64,000 bases of DNA from Streptomyces gilvus (GTDB taxonomy: Bacteria > Actinomycetota > Actinomycetes > Streptomycetales > Streptomycetaceae). How positions within the stretch are numbered: the stretch's first letter is position 1; each line of letters starts with the position of its first letter. A program made the position numbers and the translations under genes. Under the pieces are notes generated by a model. The model ran no database searches and was not told where the DNA came from. It saw only the letters and a program-made list of their open reading frames with translations. Positions 1 to 8,003 of this stretch are shown piece after piece. The stretch spans positions 113,442 to 177,441 of the forward strand of contig NZ_JAKWBE010000016.1 of assembly GCF_022513565.1 (NCBI RefSeq), read 5' to 3'.

Positions 1-2
1 AG

Positions 3-329
3 AACATTCCCGCCCATCACTACAAGCAGGCCGAACGCGTCGCCGACCTGCTCGCCGAGCAGCCCACCACGCTCGACGAACCGCACTCCCGCCACTTGGG
101 CGGCAAGCTCCGCGAGCTGCGCTTCCGCCTGGGCGATGCCCATCAGCGGATCACCTACTGGCTGGCGCCCGGCCGACGTGTCGTGCTGCTCACCGTGTTC
201 CGCAAGACCAAGATGCGCGAGCAGGCCGAAGTGGACCGCGCCCACGCCGCACAGCGATTGTGCGAGGCGGAGCATGAAGCCGCCGCCGAGCACGAACTTT
301 ACAGCCGCAACCTCAAGGAGAACCGATGA
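3..329 (+). CDS. HigB/RelE-like toxin (Gp49-type), 5' end outside window
   Basis: This is the C-terminal part of a small basic protein that is already open at the window edge, so its true start is not visible. The visible part carries the pattern of phage-derived Gp49-like (HigB) RNase toxins: a helix, then KLRELRFRLGD, then YWLAPGRRVVLLTVFRKT and a charged helical tail. Family members cleave mRNA on the ribosome. The stop codon overlaps the start of the downstream XRE gene in an ATGA arrangement, so toxin and antitoxin are translationally coupled, in the toxin-first order typical of higBA. Family assignment is by motif memory; the missing N-terminus should be only a few residues. Confidence 0.8.
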   Translation, partial: NIPAHHYKQAERVADLLAEQPTTLDEPHSRHLGGKLRELRFRLGDAHQRITYWLAPGRRVVLLTVFRKTKMREQAEVDRAHAAQRLCEAEHEAAAEHELYSRNLKENR

Positions 330-664
330 ACCACAGCGAATGGAGGACTCGTCGCCACCGCCGGCTGCTGGGCGAACACCTGGACGCTGACCCCGAGTAC
401 GACCGGGTCTACGAAGAGGCCGGCCTCGCCATGACGTTGGGCAAGGCCGTCTACGACCGGCGTAAGCAGCTGGGCCTGAGCGAGGCCGACCTCGCCGAGC
501 GCATGCACGTCGACGTCGATGACATCGAAGGCATCGAGACGGCCACCGAGCTGCCGCCCATCGCGGTCATCATGCGCCTGGCCCGCGCATTGGACCTCAC
601 GGTGGACGTGCACCTCGCCGGCGGAGACGAGCCCACCGTCACCATCGTCGCCCCAGCGGCCTGA
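326..664 (+). CDS. XRE-family antitoxin (HigA-like)
   Basis: A 112-residue protein with a helix-turn-helix at about residues 45-95 (LGLSEADLAERMHVDVDDIEGIE). The roughly 40-residue N-terminal arm, HLDADPEYDRVYEEAG, is typical of HigA-like antitoxins whose genes follow Gp49 toxins. Expected roles are neutralising the upstream toxin and repressing the operon. The start overlaps the toxin stop by four bases. The protein ends 14 bases before a second, shorter HTH gene of similar architecture, so this locus carries two candidate DNA-binding partners for one toxin. Confidence 0.8.
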   Translation: MNHSEWRTRRHRRLLGEHLDADPEYDRVYEEAGLAMTLGKAVYDRRKQLGLSEADLAERMHVDVDDIEGIETATELPPIAVIMRLARALDLTVDVHLAGGDEPTVTIVAPAA

Positions 665-678
665 GGTGGGGAGGAACC

Positions 679-915
679 ATGCAGGACCCGCCTTCCGTGC
701 TCGCCCGTGAGCTCGGGCAACTCGTCCACGACCGGCGCATCGAGCTCGGGCTGTCCCAGGCCGAGCTGGCCGAGCGGTGCGGGATGAAACAGCCGCAGAT
801 CTCCCGCTTCGAAGGCGGCGGGACCGTGCCCACACTTCCCCTCCTGCGCCGCCTGGCTCAGGCTCTCGGCGCCGACCTGACCATCAGCCTCACCCCGCAC
901 GACAAAGCCGCTTGA
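679..915 (+). CDS. Second XRE-family HTH protein
   Basis: A 78-residue protein that is almost entirely one Cro/C1-type helix-turn-helix (LGLSQAELAERCGMKQPQIS, residues about 23-42), with a short C-terminal strand (DLTISL). A good ribosome binding site (GGGGAGGA) lies six bases before the ATG. It follows the HigA-like gene closely on the same strand and shares its general layout (LxxLVxDRRxxLGLSxAxLAER), which suggests duplication or capture of a second antitoxin or regulator. I cannot say from sequence whether it binds the toxin. Confidence 0.7.
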   Translation: MQDPPSVLARELGQLVHDRRIELGLSQAELAERCGMKQPQISRFEGGGTVPTLPLLRRLAQALGADLTISLTPHDKAA

Positions 916-966
916 CACGCAGGTGTCGTCTACCTGCGAACCGATCTGATCTCCGGCGAGGAGTGT

Positions 967-1437
967 GTGGGTCAAGGGAGATATGCGAAAGGCGACGTCG
1001 TGGCCATCTCGGTGACTGACGAAAAGAACGCCTTGGCGCAGGTCGTCGAGAAGCTACACGGAAATGTCTTGCTGGCGGTGTTCTCGGGGCTTCTGGACGC
1101 CGACGAGGTGTGCGATGTGAATTCGTTCGCTTTCGACGATCCGATCTTCCTGATGGAGACGATGGATCTACGAATCAAGGACGGGGTCTGGAGAATCTTG
1201 GGGCATCGCGAGGTGTCCGGTGATATCCCGATACCTGAATATAAGGTTTGGGTCGAACCGCCGGGCGAATATCGCATCCAGGACATCCATGGAAACATAG
1301 GGGATTCGCTCACTTCGGAGCGGGCGGAGAAGATGAGACTTCAGAAGTCGTTCTCCCCGGCTGTCGTCGAGACAGCCCTCCGCGGATTCCACGGAATGGG
1401 GCCCTGGCGTCCGTTCTTTGATGAGCTGACGCTCTGA
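967..1437 (+). CDS. Imm26-family immunity protein
   Basis: A 156-residue soluble protein. It matches the Imm26 pattern of polymorphic-toxin immunity proteins: an N-terminal KGDVVAI strand, a central VAVFSGL-like strand, DGVWRILGHREV, IPIPEYKV, a DIHGN turn, and a C-terminal SPAVVETALRGFHGMGPW helix. Such proteins bind and block a cognate CDI/T6SS/T7SS-delivered toxin. The GTG start is chosen because GAGGAG sits four bases upstream. No toxin gene lies in the window, so it appears to be an orphan immunity gene. Its codon usage is visibly less GC-rich than the neighbouring core genes, consistent with horizontal acquisition. Confidence 0.72.
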   Translation: MGQGRYAKGDVVAISVTDEKNALAQVVEKLHGNVLLAVFSGLLDADEVCDVNSFAFDDPIFLMETMDLRIKDGVWRILGHREVSGDIPIPEYKVWVEPPGEYRIQDIHGNIGDSLTSERAEKMRLQKSFSPAVVETALRGFHGMGPWRPFFDELTL

Positions 1438-1442
1438 CGCGA

Positions 1443-1470
1443 AGGCCTGCTGGAGACCTTCGGCAGGCCT
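1443..1470 (+). terminator. Hairpin after the Imm26 gene
   Basis: An 8-bp perfect stem (AGGCCTGC / GCAGGCCT) with a 12-base loop begins six bases after the Imm26 stop. There is no U-tract, as is usual for Streptomyces terminators. From here to base 1699 I see no recognisable gene; the stretch is comparatively AT-rich. Confidence 0.5.
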
Positions 1471-1699
1471 CTTCGGCGGCTGTCCTGTGGGCCTATCCTT
1501 TATACCCGGTCTGCTCATGTGCTGCGTGTAATGTCTAGTCGTAAAACCTTTGAGTCCAGTTCTGCGGACCCGTCTTGCTACCTGCAGAGAGTATGTCTCT
1601 CGGAGTGGCAAAGGCAAAGGTGGTGTGACTCCACGTGAGCACGCTGCTTAAGGAGTAGCGTCGCCTCCCGGTGGGCAACCCGAACGGATAGGTGCATTG

Positions 1700-2086
1700 A
1701 TGCTGTTCGCCTCGGGTATGACTCGATTTGCCCACGGTTTGGTCATTGTTGCCGCACCGGGAGTGGACGGTCACGAGGGCTGGGACGCCGGAAACGACGT
1801 GGTTCACGGTGGCCCGGACTCGTTGTTCATCGCTGTCCAGCAGGCTGCCAGCGGTCCCTTTTCGGTGGAGTGCGTGCAGGGGCCATGTCAGCCGGACGGT
1901 AAGGTCCTCGTGTACTCGGGAAGGCTGACACTGCCCCAGGCGGCCATTGAGATTTCGGATCCGAATGAATCCTTGAGGTTGTTGATTCCTGTTCCGAATA
2001 TCGAGAATCAGGTCGAGGTCTACGGTGACGGCAGCGATGAGCCGGATGCGGTTACGATCGTTCTAACGGGGGAGGCTTCGTGGTGA
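1700..2086 (+). CDS. Hypothetical protein in immunity-gene cluster
   Basis: A predicted soluble, acidic, beta-rich protein of about 128 residues that I do not recognise. It has no signal peptide or membrane segment. The visible pattern is alternating strands (LVIVAAPG, SLFIAVQQA, FSVECVQG, AAIEISDP, DAVTIVLTG), and the overall strand order vaguely recalls ComJ/immunity-type small beta proteins, but I would not assign it. The start is uncertain: ATG at 1700 (TTG at 1697 directly before it) or ATG at 1718. It lies between two recognisable immunity genes on the same strand and shares their lower GC, so a third immunity protein is a reasonable inference only. Confidence 0.55.
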   Translation: MLFASGMTRFAHGLVIVAAPGVDGHEGWDAGNDVVHGGPDSLFIAVQQAASGPFSVECVQGPCQPDGKVLVYSGRLTLPQAAIEISDPNESLRLLIPVPNIENQVEVYGDGSDEPDAVTIVLTGEASW

Positions 2087-2284
2087 GCCGCGATGCTTGA
2101 TACCCGGAAGCCGCATCCCAAGCCCCGCCGAATTCCGTTCCGGCGGGCTTGGTGTTTTCGGTGGGAGTAAAGGCTTCGGGTGCCGCGGCAGGCTTCGTGT
2201 CGACAGCGCGGACGTACCCTTCGCTCCGCGCTGCGCGGCTGCATCGCCTGCCTCGGTCACCTGCCAATGCAGGTGGGAGGGGCC

Positions 2285-2605
2285 GTGGTTGTACGTTCGG
2301 GCAGTGCGTCGGGAGACGATCCGCTCCGTGCGCTCATGCGGTGGTACCGGGCGCAGTGTGACGGGGACTGGGAGCATGAGTTCGGGGTGCGGATCGTGAG
2401 CCTCGACAATCCCGGGTGGAGCCTTGAGGTGGATCTCGTGGAGAGGACGGCGGAGGGCCGGACGATGCCCAGGCGTCGCCGGGACGACGGCGGGCGGTGG
2501 CTGGTCGCCTGGTCCGACGGGGAGGTGTTCCGGGCGTCGTGCGATCCCGTGTCCCTGGAAGCGGTCCTGGAGCTGTTCCTGGAGTTCGTGGCTCAGGAGG
2601 GGTGA
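2285..2605 (+). CDS. Imm53-family immunity protein
   Basis: A 106-residue protein. Its core, WYRAQCDGDWEHEFGVRI followed by SLDNPGWSLEVDL, is the diagnostic block of Imm53 immunity proteins (CDGDWEHxYG, LDNPGW). The reading frame is open further upstream, but GTG 2285 is preceded by GGGAGG at a good distance and places the family block near the N-terminus, so I use that start. The predicted role is neutralising a secreted or contact-delivered toxin, and no partner toxin is nearby. The 3' end overlaps by 13 bases the 3' end of the convergent NmrA-like gene, a tight tail-to-tail arrangement that may reflect the insertion boundary. Confidence 0.75.
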   Translation: MVVRSGSASGDDPLRALMRWYRAQCDGDWEHEFGVRIVSLDNPGWSLEVDLVERTAEGRTMPRRRRDDGGRWLVAWSDGEVFRASCDPVSLEAVLELFLEFVAQEG

Positions 2606-3462
2606 CCCTCGAACATCCGCGCATGCGCCCTCGCCCACTGCCGGAACGTCCGTGGCGGGCGGCCCAGGATCTTCTCGACCGTCGGTAGGACCTCCGCGCC
2701 GCGGTCGGTCTTCAGGGTGCGGTGCATGATCGCGTCGGTGACCTCGGGTGGGAAGCCGTGGCGTCGCATGCCCGCTCGGGCCGTCTCCGGGGGGACGCGG
2801 ACGGCGTGCAGGTCGCGGCCCAGGGTCTCGCCCAGGATCGTCAGTTCGTCGAGCGGTGTGAGGGATTCGGGTCCGCTCAGTTCGTAGGTCGTGCCCGCGT
2901 GTTCCGTGGAGTCGGTCGTCAGGGCTCGGGCCGCGATCTCCGCCACGTCCGCCGGGTCGATGCTCGCCGCCGGGCGGTCGGCGAAGGGGAGGGGGACCGG
3001 GGCGCCGGAACGCACGGGGCCTGCCCACTGCAGCGCGTTGGACATGAAGCGGCCGGGGCGGAGCAAGGTCCACGTCCACTCGTGGGACGTCACGGCGGCC
3101 TCGGCCGCCGCGTGCCAGCGGGCGATCACGTCCCTGCCCGTGCCGCCGTCCAGGACCGACAGTTTCACCACGCGCCGGACCCCGGCCCGCGCCGCCGCCT
3201 GAGCGAGGGCGAGGTCGTGGGTCGGGCCCGGCGGGGTCGTGCCGACTCCCTGCGCCGACATCAGGAAGGCCCCGGAGGCGCCCGCGAACGCCGCCGGGAG
3301 GCTCGCCGGGTCGTCCGCGTCGCCGTACACCGCCTCCACCCCGGACGGCAGCCGGGCCCCGGACGGGTGGCGGGTCATCGCCCGCACGGGGTGGCCGGCG
3401 CCGGTCAGGTGTCGTACCAGCTCGCCGCCGACGTGGCCCGTCGCACCGGTCACCAGGATCAT
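2593..3462 (-). CDS. NmrA-like NAD(P)-binding reductase (atypical SDR)
   Basis: A 289-residue cytoplasmic protein. The N-terminus has the Rossmann glycine motif TGATGHVGG (residues 5-13), followed by the SDR_a5/NmrA pattern: RAMTRHPSG after the second strand for NADP binding, an AFAGASGAFL strand, and VKLSVLDGG. It lacks the YxxxK catalytic pair of classical SDRs, so it is either a quinone/NADPH sensor-type NmrA protein or an NAD(P)H:quinone oxidoreductase like QorB. Start ATG 3462 has GGAGAC upstream; a longer frame to 3594 is open but lacks family similarity. It is transcribed away from the 3653 gene across a roughly 190-base divergent promoter region. Confidence 0.85.
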   Translation of the reverse strand: MILVTGATGHVGGELVRHLTGAGHPVRAMTRHPSGARLPSGVEAVYGDADDPASLPAAFAGASGAFLMSAQGVGTTPPGPTHDLALAQAAARAGVRRVVKLSVLDGGTGRDVIARWHAAAEAAVTSHEWTWTLLRPGRFMSNALQWAGPVRSGAPVPLPFADRPAASIDPADVAEIAARALTTDSTEHAGTTYELSGPESLTPLDELTILGETLGRDLHAVRVPPETARAGMRRHGFPPEVTDAIMHRTLKTDRGAEVLPTVEKILGRPPRTFRQWARAHARMFEGHPS

Positions 3463-3652
3463 CGCCGTCTCCTCTCGTCGGTGGTCCCTCGTCCCAGCCT
3501 GCGCGCGCCGGTCGGCCGGGCGCGTCGCACCCGTGGATGCAGCGGCCCTGCTCCCCCGGGAGTAGCGCCCCCCCCATGACAGGGCGAACCGCATATATCA
3601 GGCATACCGTGGACTCGTGCAGCTGTGCGTCGATCAGAAGAAGGTGAGTGCG

Positions 3653-3943
3653 ATGCGCGTACTGCTCAAGGCCGCCATGAACACCGAGAAGACCAACGAG
3701 GCCATCCGCAACGGCACCATGACCAAGCTGGTCCAGGAGTCCATCGAACACATCAAGCCCGAGGCGGCCTACTTCACCACCGACAACGGCAAGCGCACCA
3801 TGTTCCTGGTCTTCGACATGCAGGACAGCGCGCAGATGCCGTCGATCGCCGAGCCGTTCTTCCTCGACATGGACGCCGAGATCAGCTACACCCCCGTCAT
3901 GAACGCCGAGGACCTGAAGCGGGGCCTGGCGCAGCTCGGCTGA
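3653..3943 (+). CDS. Conserved actinobacterial small protein
   Basis: A 96-residue soluble protein (MRVLLKAAMNTEKTNEAI...). I recall close relatives in many streptomycetes annotated only as hypothetical. The strand-helix-strand pattern (RVLLKAAM, ...AAYFTTDNGKRTMFLVFDM, ...AEISYTPVM) looks like a ferredoxin-like/dimeric alpha-beta barrel subunit, as in muconolactone isomerase-like folds, but no catalytic residues can be named. ATG 3653 is preferred over an upstream GTG because AAGGTGAG lies just before it. It is convergent with the next gene, 14 bases away. Confidence 0.75.
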   Translation: MRVLLKAAMNTEKTNEAIRNGTMTKLVQESIEHIKPEAAYFTTDNGKRTMFLVFDMQDSAQMPSIAEPFFLDMDAEISYTPVMNAEDLKRGLAQLG

Positions 3944-3957
3944 GTCTCGGCTGGTCC

Positions 3958-4638
3958 TCAGCTGAAGACGATCATCGACCCCTGCGCAAGACTTCGCGTC
4001 GCCGCCGCGTGCAGGCCGAGCCACACGTGGCGCTCCCGGGCGAAGGGGCTGGGGTCGTACGGCGCCGGGACGGCGGGCTCCTCCAACTCCGTGGGGGCGC
4101 GCGGCGGTTCCGGTGCCGCAGGGGGGTTGGCCGGGTCGATGCCGATGGCGGGGGCGACGTACTCCAGCTCGCGCAGCAGGGCCTGGGAGGAGCCCAGGGG
4201 GCCGCCGCCGGCCAGCAGGTCGTCGTTGGAGAGGGGGTGGGGGAAGTCGACGGGGACGTAGGCGCCGGCGTGGTCGTAGTGCCAGACCAGGTGCGACTGC
4301 TGGGCCGTCGACTCGAACATCTCCAGCAACTGCTCGTAGTCGCCGCCCAGTTCGTCGACGGGCGTCATCGGCAGCCCGCAGACCTGCAGCAGATAGACGC
4401 GGCGCAGGAAGTGCAGGGCGTCGTAGTCGAAGCCGGCCACCGGGGCGACCTCGCCGGACAGGCCCGGCATGTACTGGTACACCGGCACCGGGGGGAGTCC
4501 GGCCGCGGCGAGCACGTTGTTGTACTGCGCGAGTTCGTCGGCGAAGGGATTGTCGGGGGTGTGGCACAACACGTCGACGAGCGGTACCAGCCACAGGTCA
4601 CAGGCCAAAGAGGGCTCCCTAGCGAGGTGGTCAGTCAT
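3958..4638 (-). CDS. Hypothetical protein, 226 residues
   Basis: Unrecognised. Visible features are an N-terminal ACDLWLVPLVDVLCHT segment (hydrophobic but probably not a signal), an acidic middle with many Tyr/Asp/Leu, and a proline/glutamate-rich linker at about residues 165-195 before a short C-terminal region. The protein is acidic and soluble. ATG 4638 is used. The frame is open upstream, but that upstream part only mirrors the glycosyltransferase gene. It lies 55 bases downstream of the glycosyltransferase gene on the same strand and is probably co-transcribed with it, which suggests an accessory role but gives no function. Confidence 0.7.
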   Translation of the reverse strand: MTDHLAREPSLACDLWLVPLVDVLCHTPDNPFADELAQYNNVLAAAGLPPVPVYQYMPGLSGEVAPVAGFDYDALHFLRRVYLLQVCGLPMTPVDELGGDYEQLLEMFESTAQQSHLVWHYDHAGAYVPVDFPHPLSNDDLLAGGGPLGSSQALLRELEYVAPAIGIDPANPPAAPEPPRAPTELEEPAVPAPYDPSPFARERHVWLGLHAAATRSLAQGSMIVFS

Positions 4639-4693
4639 GGCAGGGTAGTCGGTGCGGCTCGGGGAGTACCCCGTTCGGAGAGGTCGGCTCGGG

Positions 4694-7147
4694 TCAGCTC
4701 CCCTTGTGCAGGTCCCATACCCACACGCCGTCCACCCACTTCCCGCCATGGCCCACCAGTTCGGTGACGGCCGTGCGCAGGGCGCCGTCGTTGGGCTGCG
4801 GGGCCACCACCAGCGCTCCCGCCTTCCAGAAGGCGAAGTCGCGCTGGGCCTGCGCCCGCCAGTTCTTGCCGATCGTGGGGATCTTCCCGCTGTAGCGGAC
4901 GTCACGGAGCATGTTGGAGGTGTAGCGGGGGGAGGCGGTGTAGATGCCGATGCGGTCCCGGCCGTAGGGGCCGTTGAAGTAGCCGCCGGGCAGCTTGAAG
5001 CCGAGCCCCGCCTCGACCTGCCAGTGCAGCTGCTCGGCGTACCCGGAGTCGGGCAGCGGCACGGTCACCAGGGACTCGCCGCGGCCCACGTACGCCTTCC
5101 ACGCCCCGTCGGTGAAGAAGGCCGGCGTCTGCGGGCGCTCGACCGCCTTGAGCGGGGCCGGGATCAGCGGGATCAGGGCGAGACTGATCCCGAGCAGGCC
5201 GATGTACTGCGTGCCGAGCTTCCTCGTCGCGGCCAGCCGTTCCAGCGCCAGGGCGAGCAGCATGCCGAGCACGGGCGCGCAGATCATCGCGACCCGGCCC
5301 TCGATCACCGACTCGAACAGGGGCATCTTGGCGAGCAGCGCCCAGGGGCCGGGGTAGACGTCGTCCGTCATCGGGACGCGGATCTTCGGGCCGAGGGAGA
5401 GGAGCGCCGCGCCCACCGCGGTGAACGCCAGCACCCTGACCAGGGCCCGCTCCCAGAGTCGTACGACGATCGCGAACGCGACGAGGACCAGCGGCCAGCC
5501 GTAGAAGGCGTTCTGCTCGGTCGGGTTCAGGGACAGGGAGTTGGCCCGCAGCTCGTCGCCCGCGACCAGCGAGCGCTCCGCGAAGGACAGCAGGGACAGG
5601 GGGCTGTTGCCGGCGTTGTCGCCGTGCAGCACGCTCTTGTAGCTCTGCGGGCCGGCGAACTGCCAGGTCAGCGCGTAGGCGACCAGGGGGAGGCAGACCC
5701 CGGCGGCGACCGCGAGTCCCTTCAGCAGCGGCCGCCAGGCGGTCCGGGCCACGTCGGGGCGGGCGAGTGCGTAGGCGGCCGCGAAGAGCAGCATGCCGAG
5801 CGTCGACAGCAGGAGCGGTTCCTCGCCGAGGAAGATCTGGTACGTCGCCATCAGGCCCAGCACCACGCCGTCCCGCACGACCCGGGTGCCCTCGCACAGG
5901 CGCAGGGCGCGGTCGACGATCAGCGGGATCATGAACAGGATCACGAAGTTGGGGTGCGCGTTGGCGTGGCTGACCATGGGCGGCGCGAAGGCGGCCAGAC
6001 AGGCGCCGACGAAGGCCGCGGGGCGGTGCCGTACGACCCGCTTCACGATCAGCCAGTACCAGGCGCCGGCGGTCGCGGCGAGGCCCAGGGCCATGCAGAC
6101 GCTGAGGGAGACCGCCGGGCCGGCCAGCAGGGTGAGGGGAGCGAAGGGGACGGTCAGGCCCAGCATGACCGTGTTGGCCATGAGGTTCACGCCGTCGGGG
6201 AAGCCCTGCAGGTCGGAGAAGAACGGGTTGTCCAGGTGGGCGAGGTTGTGGGCGGTGACCGCGAAGAACCACTCCCACTGGTTCTGGTCCTGGAGGGAGT
6301 CGGGGAGATAGCGGTGGTTCGGGTCGAAGAGACGGCCCGAGTACAGGGCCGCCGACATCAGCAGGAAGACGAGGGTGACGAACAGGTCCGCCGGGCGCAG
6401 CGAGCGGGCGCGCAGCCGGGCCAGTTCGGTCAGGACCCGGGCGTAGTCGAGGGTGCGGACCTTGGAGCCGGGCTGGTGGGACCAGTGGACCGGGACCTCG
6501 GCGATCCGCCAGTCGGCGCGGTGGAAGTGGCGCAGGACCTCGACGTCGATGCCCCAGCCGTTGAGCCGGGAGGCGGCGAAGGCCTCGCGGACCCGGTCGC
6601 CGTCGAAGAGCTTGAAGCCGCACTGGGTGTCGCGTATGCCGGGCACGGCGATCCGGCGTATGAGTAAGTTGCCCGCGCGACCGAGGAGTTCACGTATGCG
6701 GTGCTGACGGCCCTCGATCGTGGCGCCGGGCGCGAAACGCGAGCCGATCGCCGCCGCGTCGCCCTCGGTGAGCGCCTTGTCGAGCTTCTCCAGCTCCTCT
6801 ATCGGGGCCGCCAGGTCGGCGTCCGTGACCAGCACCCGGCGGCCGCGGGTGGCGGCGACCCCCAGGCGCAGGGCGTTGCCCTTGCCGCGGTTGCGGGGGC
6901 TGGTGACCAGCTGGATCCGGGGGTCCTGGCGGGCGGTGACCAGCGCGCCGGTGCCGTCGGTGGATCCGTCGTCGGCGACGACGACCTCCCAGGTGCCCCA
7001 GCGGCCCCCGTTGGCGCGCAGATAGTGGGTGACCGCGTCCAGGGTGGGGCCGAGCCGCAGCTCCTCGTTGAAGGCCGGTATGACGACGGAGAGGTCCACG
7101 GGCGGGCCGACGGGGAGGCCCACGGCCTCCGTGTCCAGGGCGCTCAC
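4694..7147 (-). CDS. GT2 glycosyltransferase fused to polytopic membrane domain
   Basis: An 817-residue two-part protein. Residues about 17-255 are a family 2 (dolichyl-phosphate glucose/mannose synthase-like) transferase, with VVIPAFNEE, VADDGSTDGT and the metal-binding DADLA. The rest contains about ten membrane segments (FVTLVFLLMSAALYSG onward) and a C-terminal soluble part, resembling GT-C-type polymannosyl or flippase-coupled enzymes. The likely role is making a polyprenyl-phosphate sugar at the inner face and using it in surface glycan or protein glycosylation. GTG 7147 overlaps the stop of the GntR gene (GTGA), so translation is coupled. GT2 plus GT-C fusion is known in actinobacteria; the acceptor here is unknown. 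Confidence 0.8.
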   Translation of the reverse strand: MSALDTEAVGLPVGPPVDLSVVIPAFNEELRLGPTLDAVTHYLRANGGRWGTWEVVVADDGSTDGTGALVTARQDPRIQLVTSPRNRGKGNALRLGVAATRGRRVLVTDADLAAPIEELEKLDKALTEGDAAAIGSRFAPGATIEGRQHRIRELLGRAGNLLIRRIAVPGIRDTQCGFKLFDGDRVREAFAASRLNGWGIDVEVLRHFHRADWRIAEVPVHWSHQPGSKVRTLDYARVLTELARLRARSLRPADLFVTLVFLLMSAALYSGRLFDPNHRYLPDSLQDQNQWEWFFAVTAHNLAHLDNPFFSDLQGFPDGVNLMANTVMLGLTVPFAPLTLLAGPAVSLSVCMALGLAATAGAWYWLIVKRVVRHRPAAFVGACLAAFAPPMVSHANAHPNFVILFMIPLIVDRALRLCEGTRVVRDGVVLGLMATYQIFLGEEPLLLSTLGMLLFAAAYALARPDVARTAWRPLLKGLAVAAGVCLPLVAYALTWQFAGPQSYKSVLHGDNAGNSPLSLLSFAERSLVAGDELRANSLSLNPTEQNAFYGWPLVLVAFAIVVRLWERALVRVLAFTAVGAALLSLGPKIRVPMTDDVYPGPWALLAKMPLFESVIEGRVAMICAPVLGMLLALALERLAATRKLGTQYIGLLGISLALIPLIPAPLKAVERPQTPAFFTDGAWKAYVGRGESLVTVPLPDSGYAEQLHWQVEAGLGFKLPGGYFNGPYGRDRIGIYTASPRYTSNMLRDVRYSGKIPTIGKNWRAQAQRDFAFWKAGALVVAPQPNDGALRTAVTELVGHGGKWVDGVWVWDLHKGS

Positions 7148-7845
7148 CGGTCGGCCAGCCCCTCGATGAGGGCCAGCGCGTGGTCGTTGTACCCGGCGAC
7201 GATCGCCTGCGCCGCCTTGGTGTCCCGGCGCGCGAGGGCGTCGACCAGATCGGTGTGGCCGGACCACAGGGCGCCGCGCAGGTCCTTCAGCCGCCGCAGA
7301 TGCTGCACCGCGCACACCCAGGACTGCACGCGCAGCCGGTGCAGGAAGTCGGCGAGATAGGGGTTGCCGAACATGACGCCGAGCTCGTGCCAGAAACGCA
7401 GGTCGTAACCGATCAGCACGGTGAGGTCACCGGCCAGCGACGCCCGCTGCGCCTCCTCGCCGCGCCGCCGGACCCCGGCGAGGGAGGCGTCGGCGCGGGC
7501 GTCGTCGGGCGGGGGGAGCCGGTCGGCGCCGGTCTCCAGGGCGTGGAACATGCCGTCGATGATCAGGCTGCGGGCCTCGATGATGCCCCGGTAGTCGGCG
7601 GCCGAGTACTCGTGGACGTGGAAGCCGCGGTGCTGGTCGGCGTCGAGCAGCCCCTGGGCCGAGAGGTCGACCAGCGCCTCGCGCACGGGGGTCGCGGAGA
7701 CGCCGTACTGCTCGGCGATCTCCTTGACCGTGAACTCCTGGCCCGGCTGGAGCCGGCCCGCCAGTACCTCGTCGCGAAGCGCGTCGGCGATCTGCTGCCG
7801 CAGGGTGCTGCGGGTCACGGAGCCGTTGCCGCTGCTGCCGGGCAT
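7144..7845 (-). CDS. GntR-family regulator, FadR subgroup
   Basis: A 233-residue regulator. The N-terminal winged helix (LRQQIADALRDEVLAGRLQPG ... VKEIAEQYGVSATPVREALV) is classic GntR. It is followed by an all-helical FCD effector domain with metal-ligand style residues (DLRFWHELG, HTDLVDAL, YNDHALALIEG). FadR-type regulators sense carboxylates and repress catabolic genes. Start ATG 7845 is chosen because the conserved wing begins 15 residues later; a longer frame would read through an inverted repeat. It sits between an upstream aminotransferase and a coupled downstream glycosyltransferase on the same strand, and it most plausibly controls the aminotransferase. Confidence 0.88.
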   Translation of the reverse strand: MPGSSGNGSVTRSTLRQQIADALRDEVLAGRLQPGQEFTVKEIAEQYGVSATPVREALVDLSAQGLLDADQHRGFHVHEYSAADYRGIIEARSLIIDGMFHALETGADRLPPPDDARADASLAGVRRRGEEAQRASLAGDLTVLIGYDLRFWHELGVMFGNPYLADFLHRLRVQSWVCAVQHLRRLKDLRGALWSGHTDLVDALARRDTKAAQAIVAGYNDHALALIEGLADR

Positions 7846-7872
7846 GGTCGGGGCGTCTCCTCGAAAACGTCG

Positions 7873-7908
7873 GGTGGCGTACTCGTCCCTATCTACGAGC
7901 ACGCCACC
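7873..7908. promoter_or_regulatory. Inverted repeat upstream of the GntR gene
   Basis: Arms GGTGGCGTACTCGT and ACGAGCACGCCACC pair at 13 of 14 positions around an 8-base spacer, ending 28 bases before the GntR start codon. It could be a GntR operator (autoregulation) or a transcript hairpin separating the aminotransferase and regulator genes. The spacing does not fit the tight FadR consensus. Confidence 0.5.
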
Positions 7909-8003
7909 TTACGCGTTCGGGTTCCCGCGCTGTTTACCCGCGTAGCTGTGCGCGGCCAGTGCGGCACCTGAGGGCGAGTGGTCGACTACCCGCGGTAACT
8001 CGC

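Noticed and set aside
1531..1638. 35-codon frame containing a SSADPSC segment in the gap after Imm26
   Set aside because: I first considered a DUF397 fragment, but the CVEV core and Trp are missing.
2063..4594. Very long minus-strand open frame of 843 codons
   Set aside because: It has an Arg/Pro/Gly-rich composition typical of the wrong frame over high-GC genes and crosses the real NmrA and 3653 genes.
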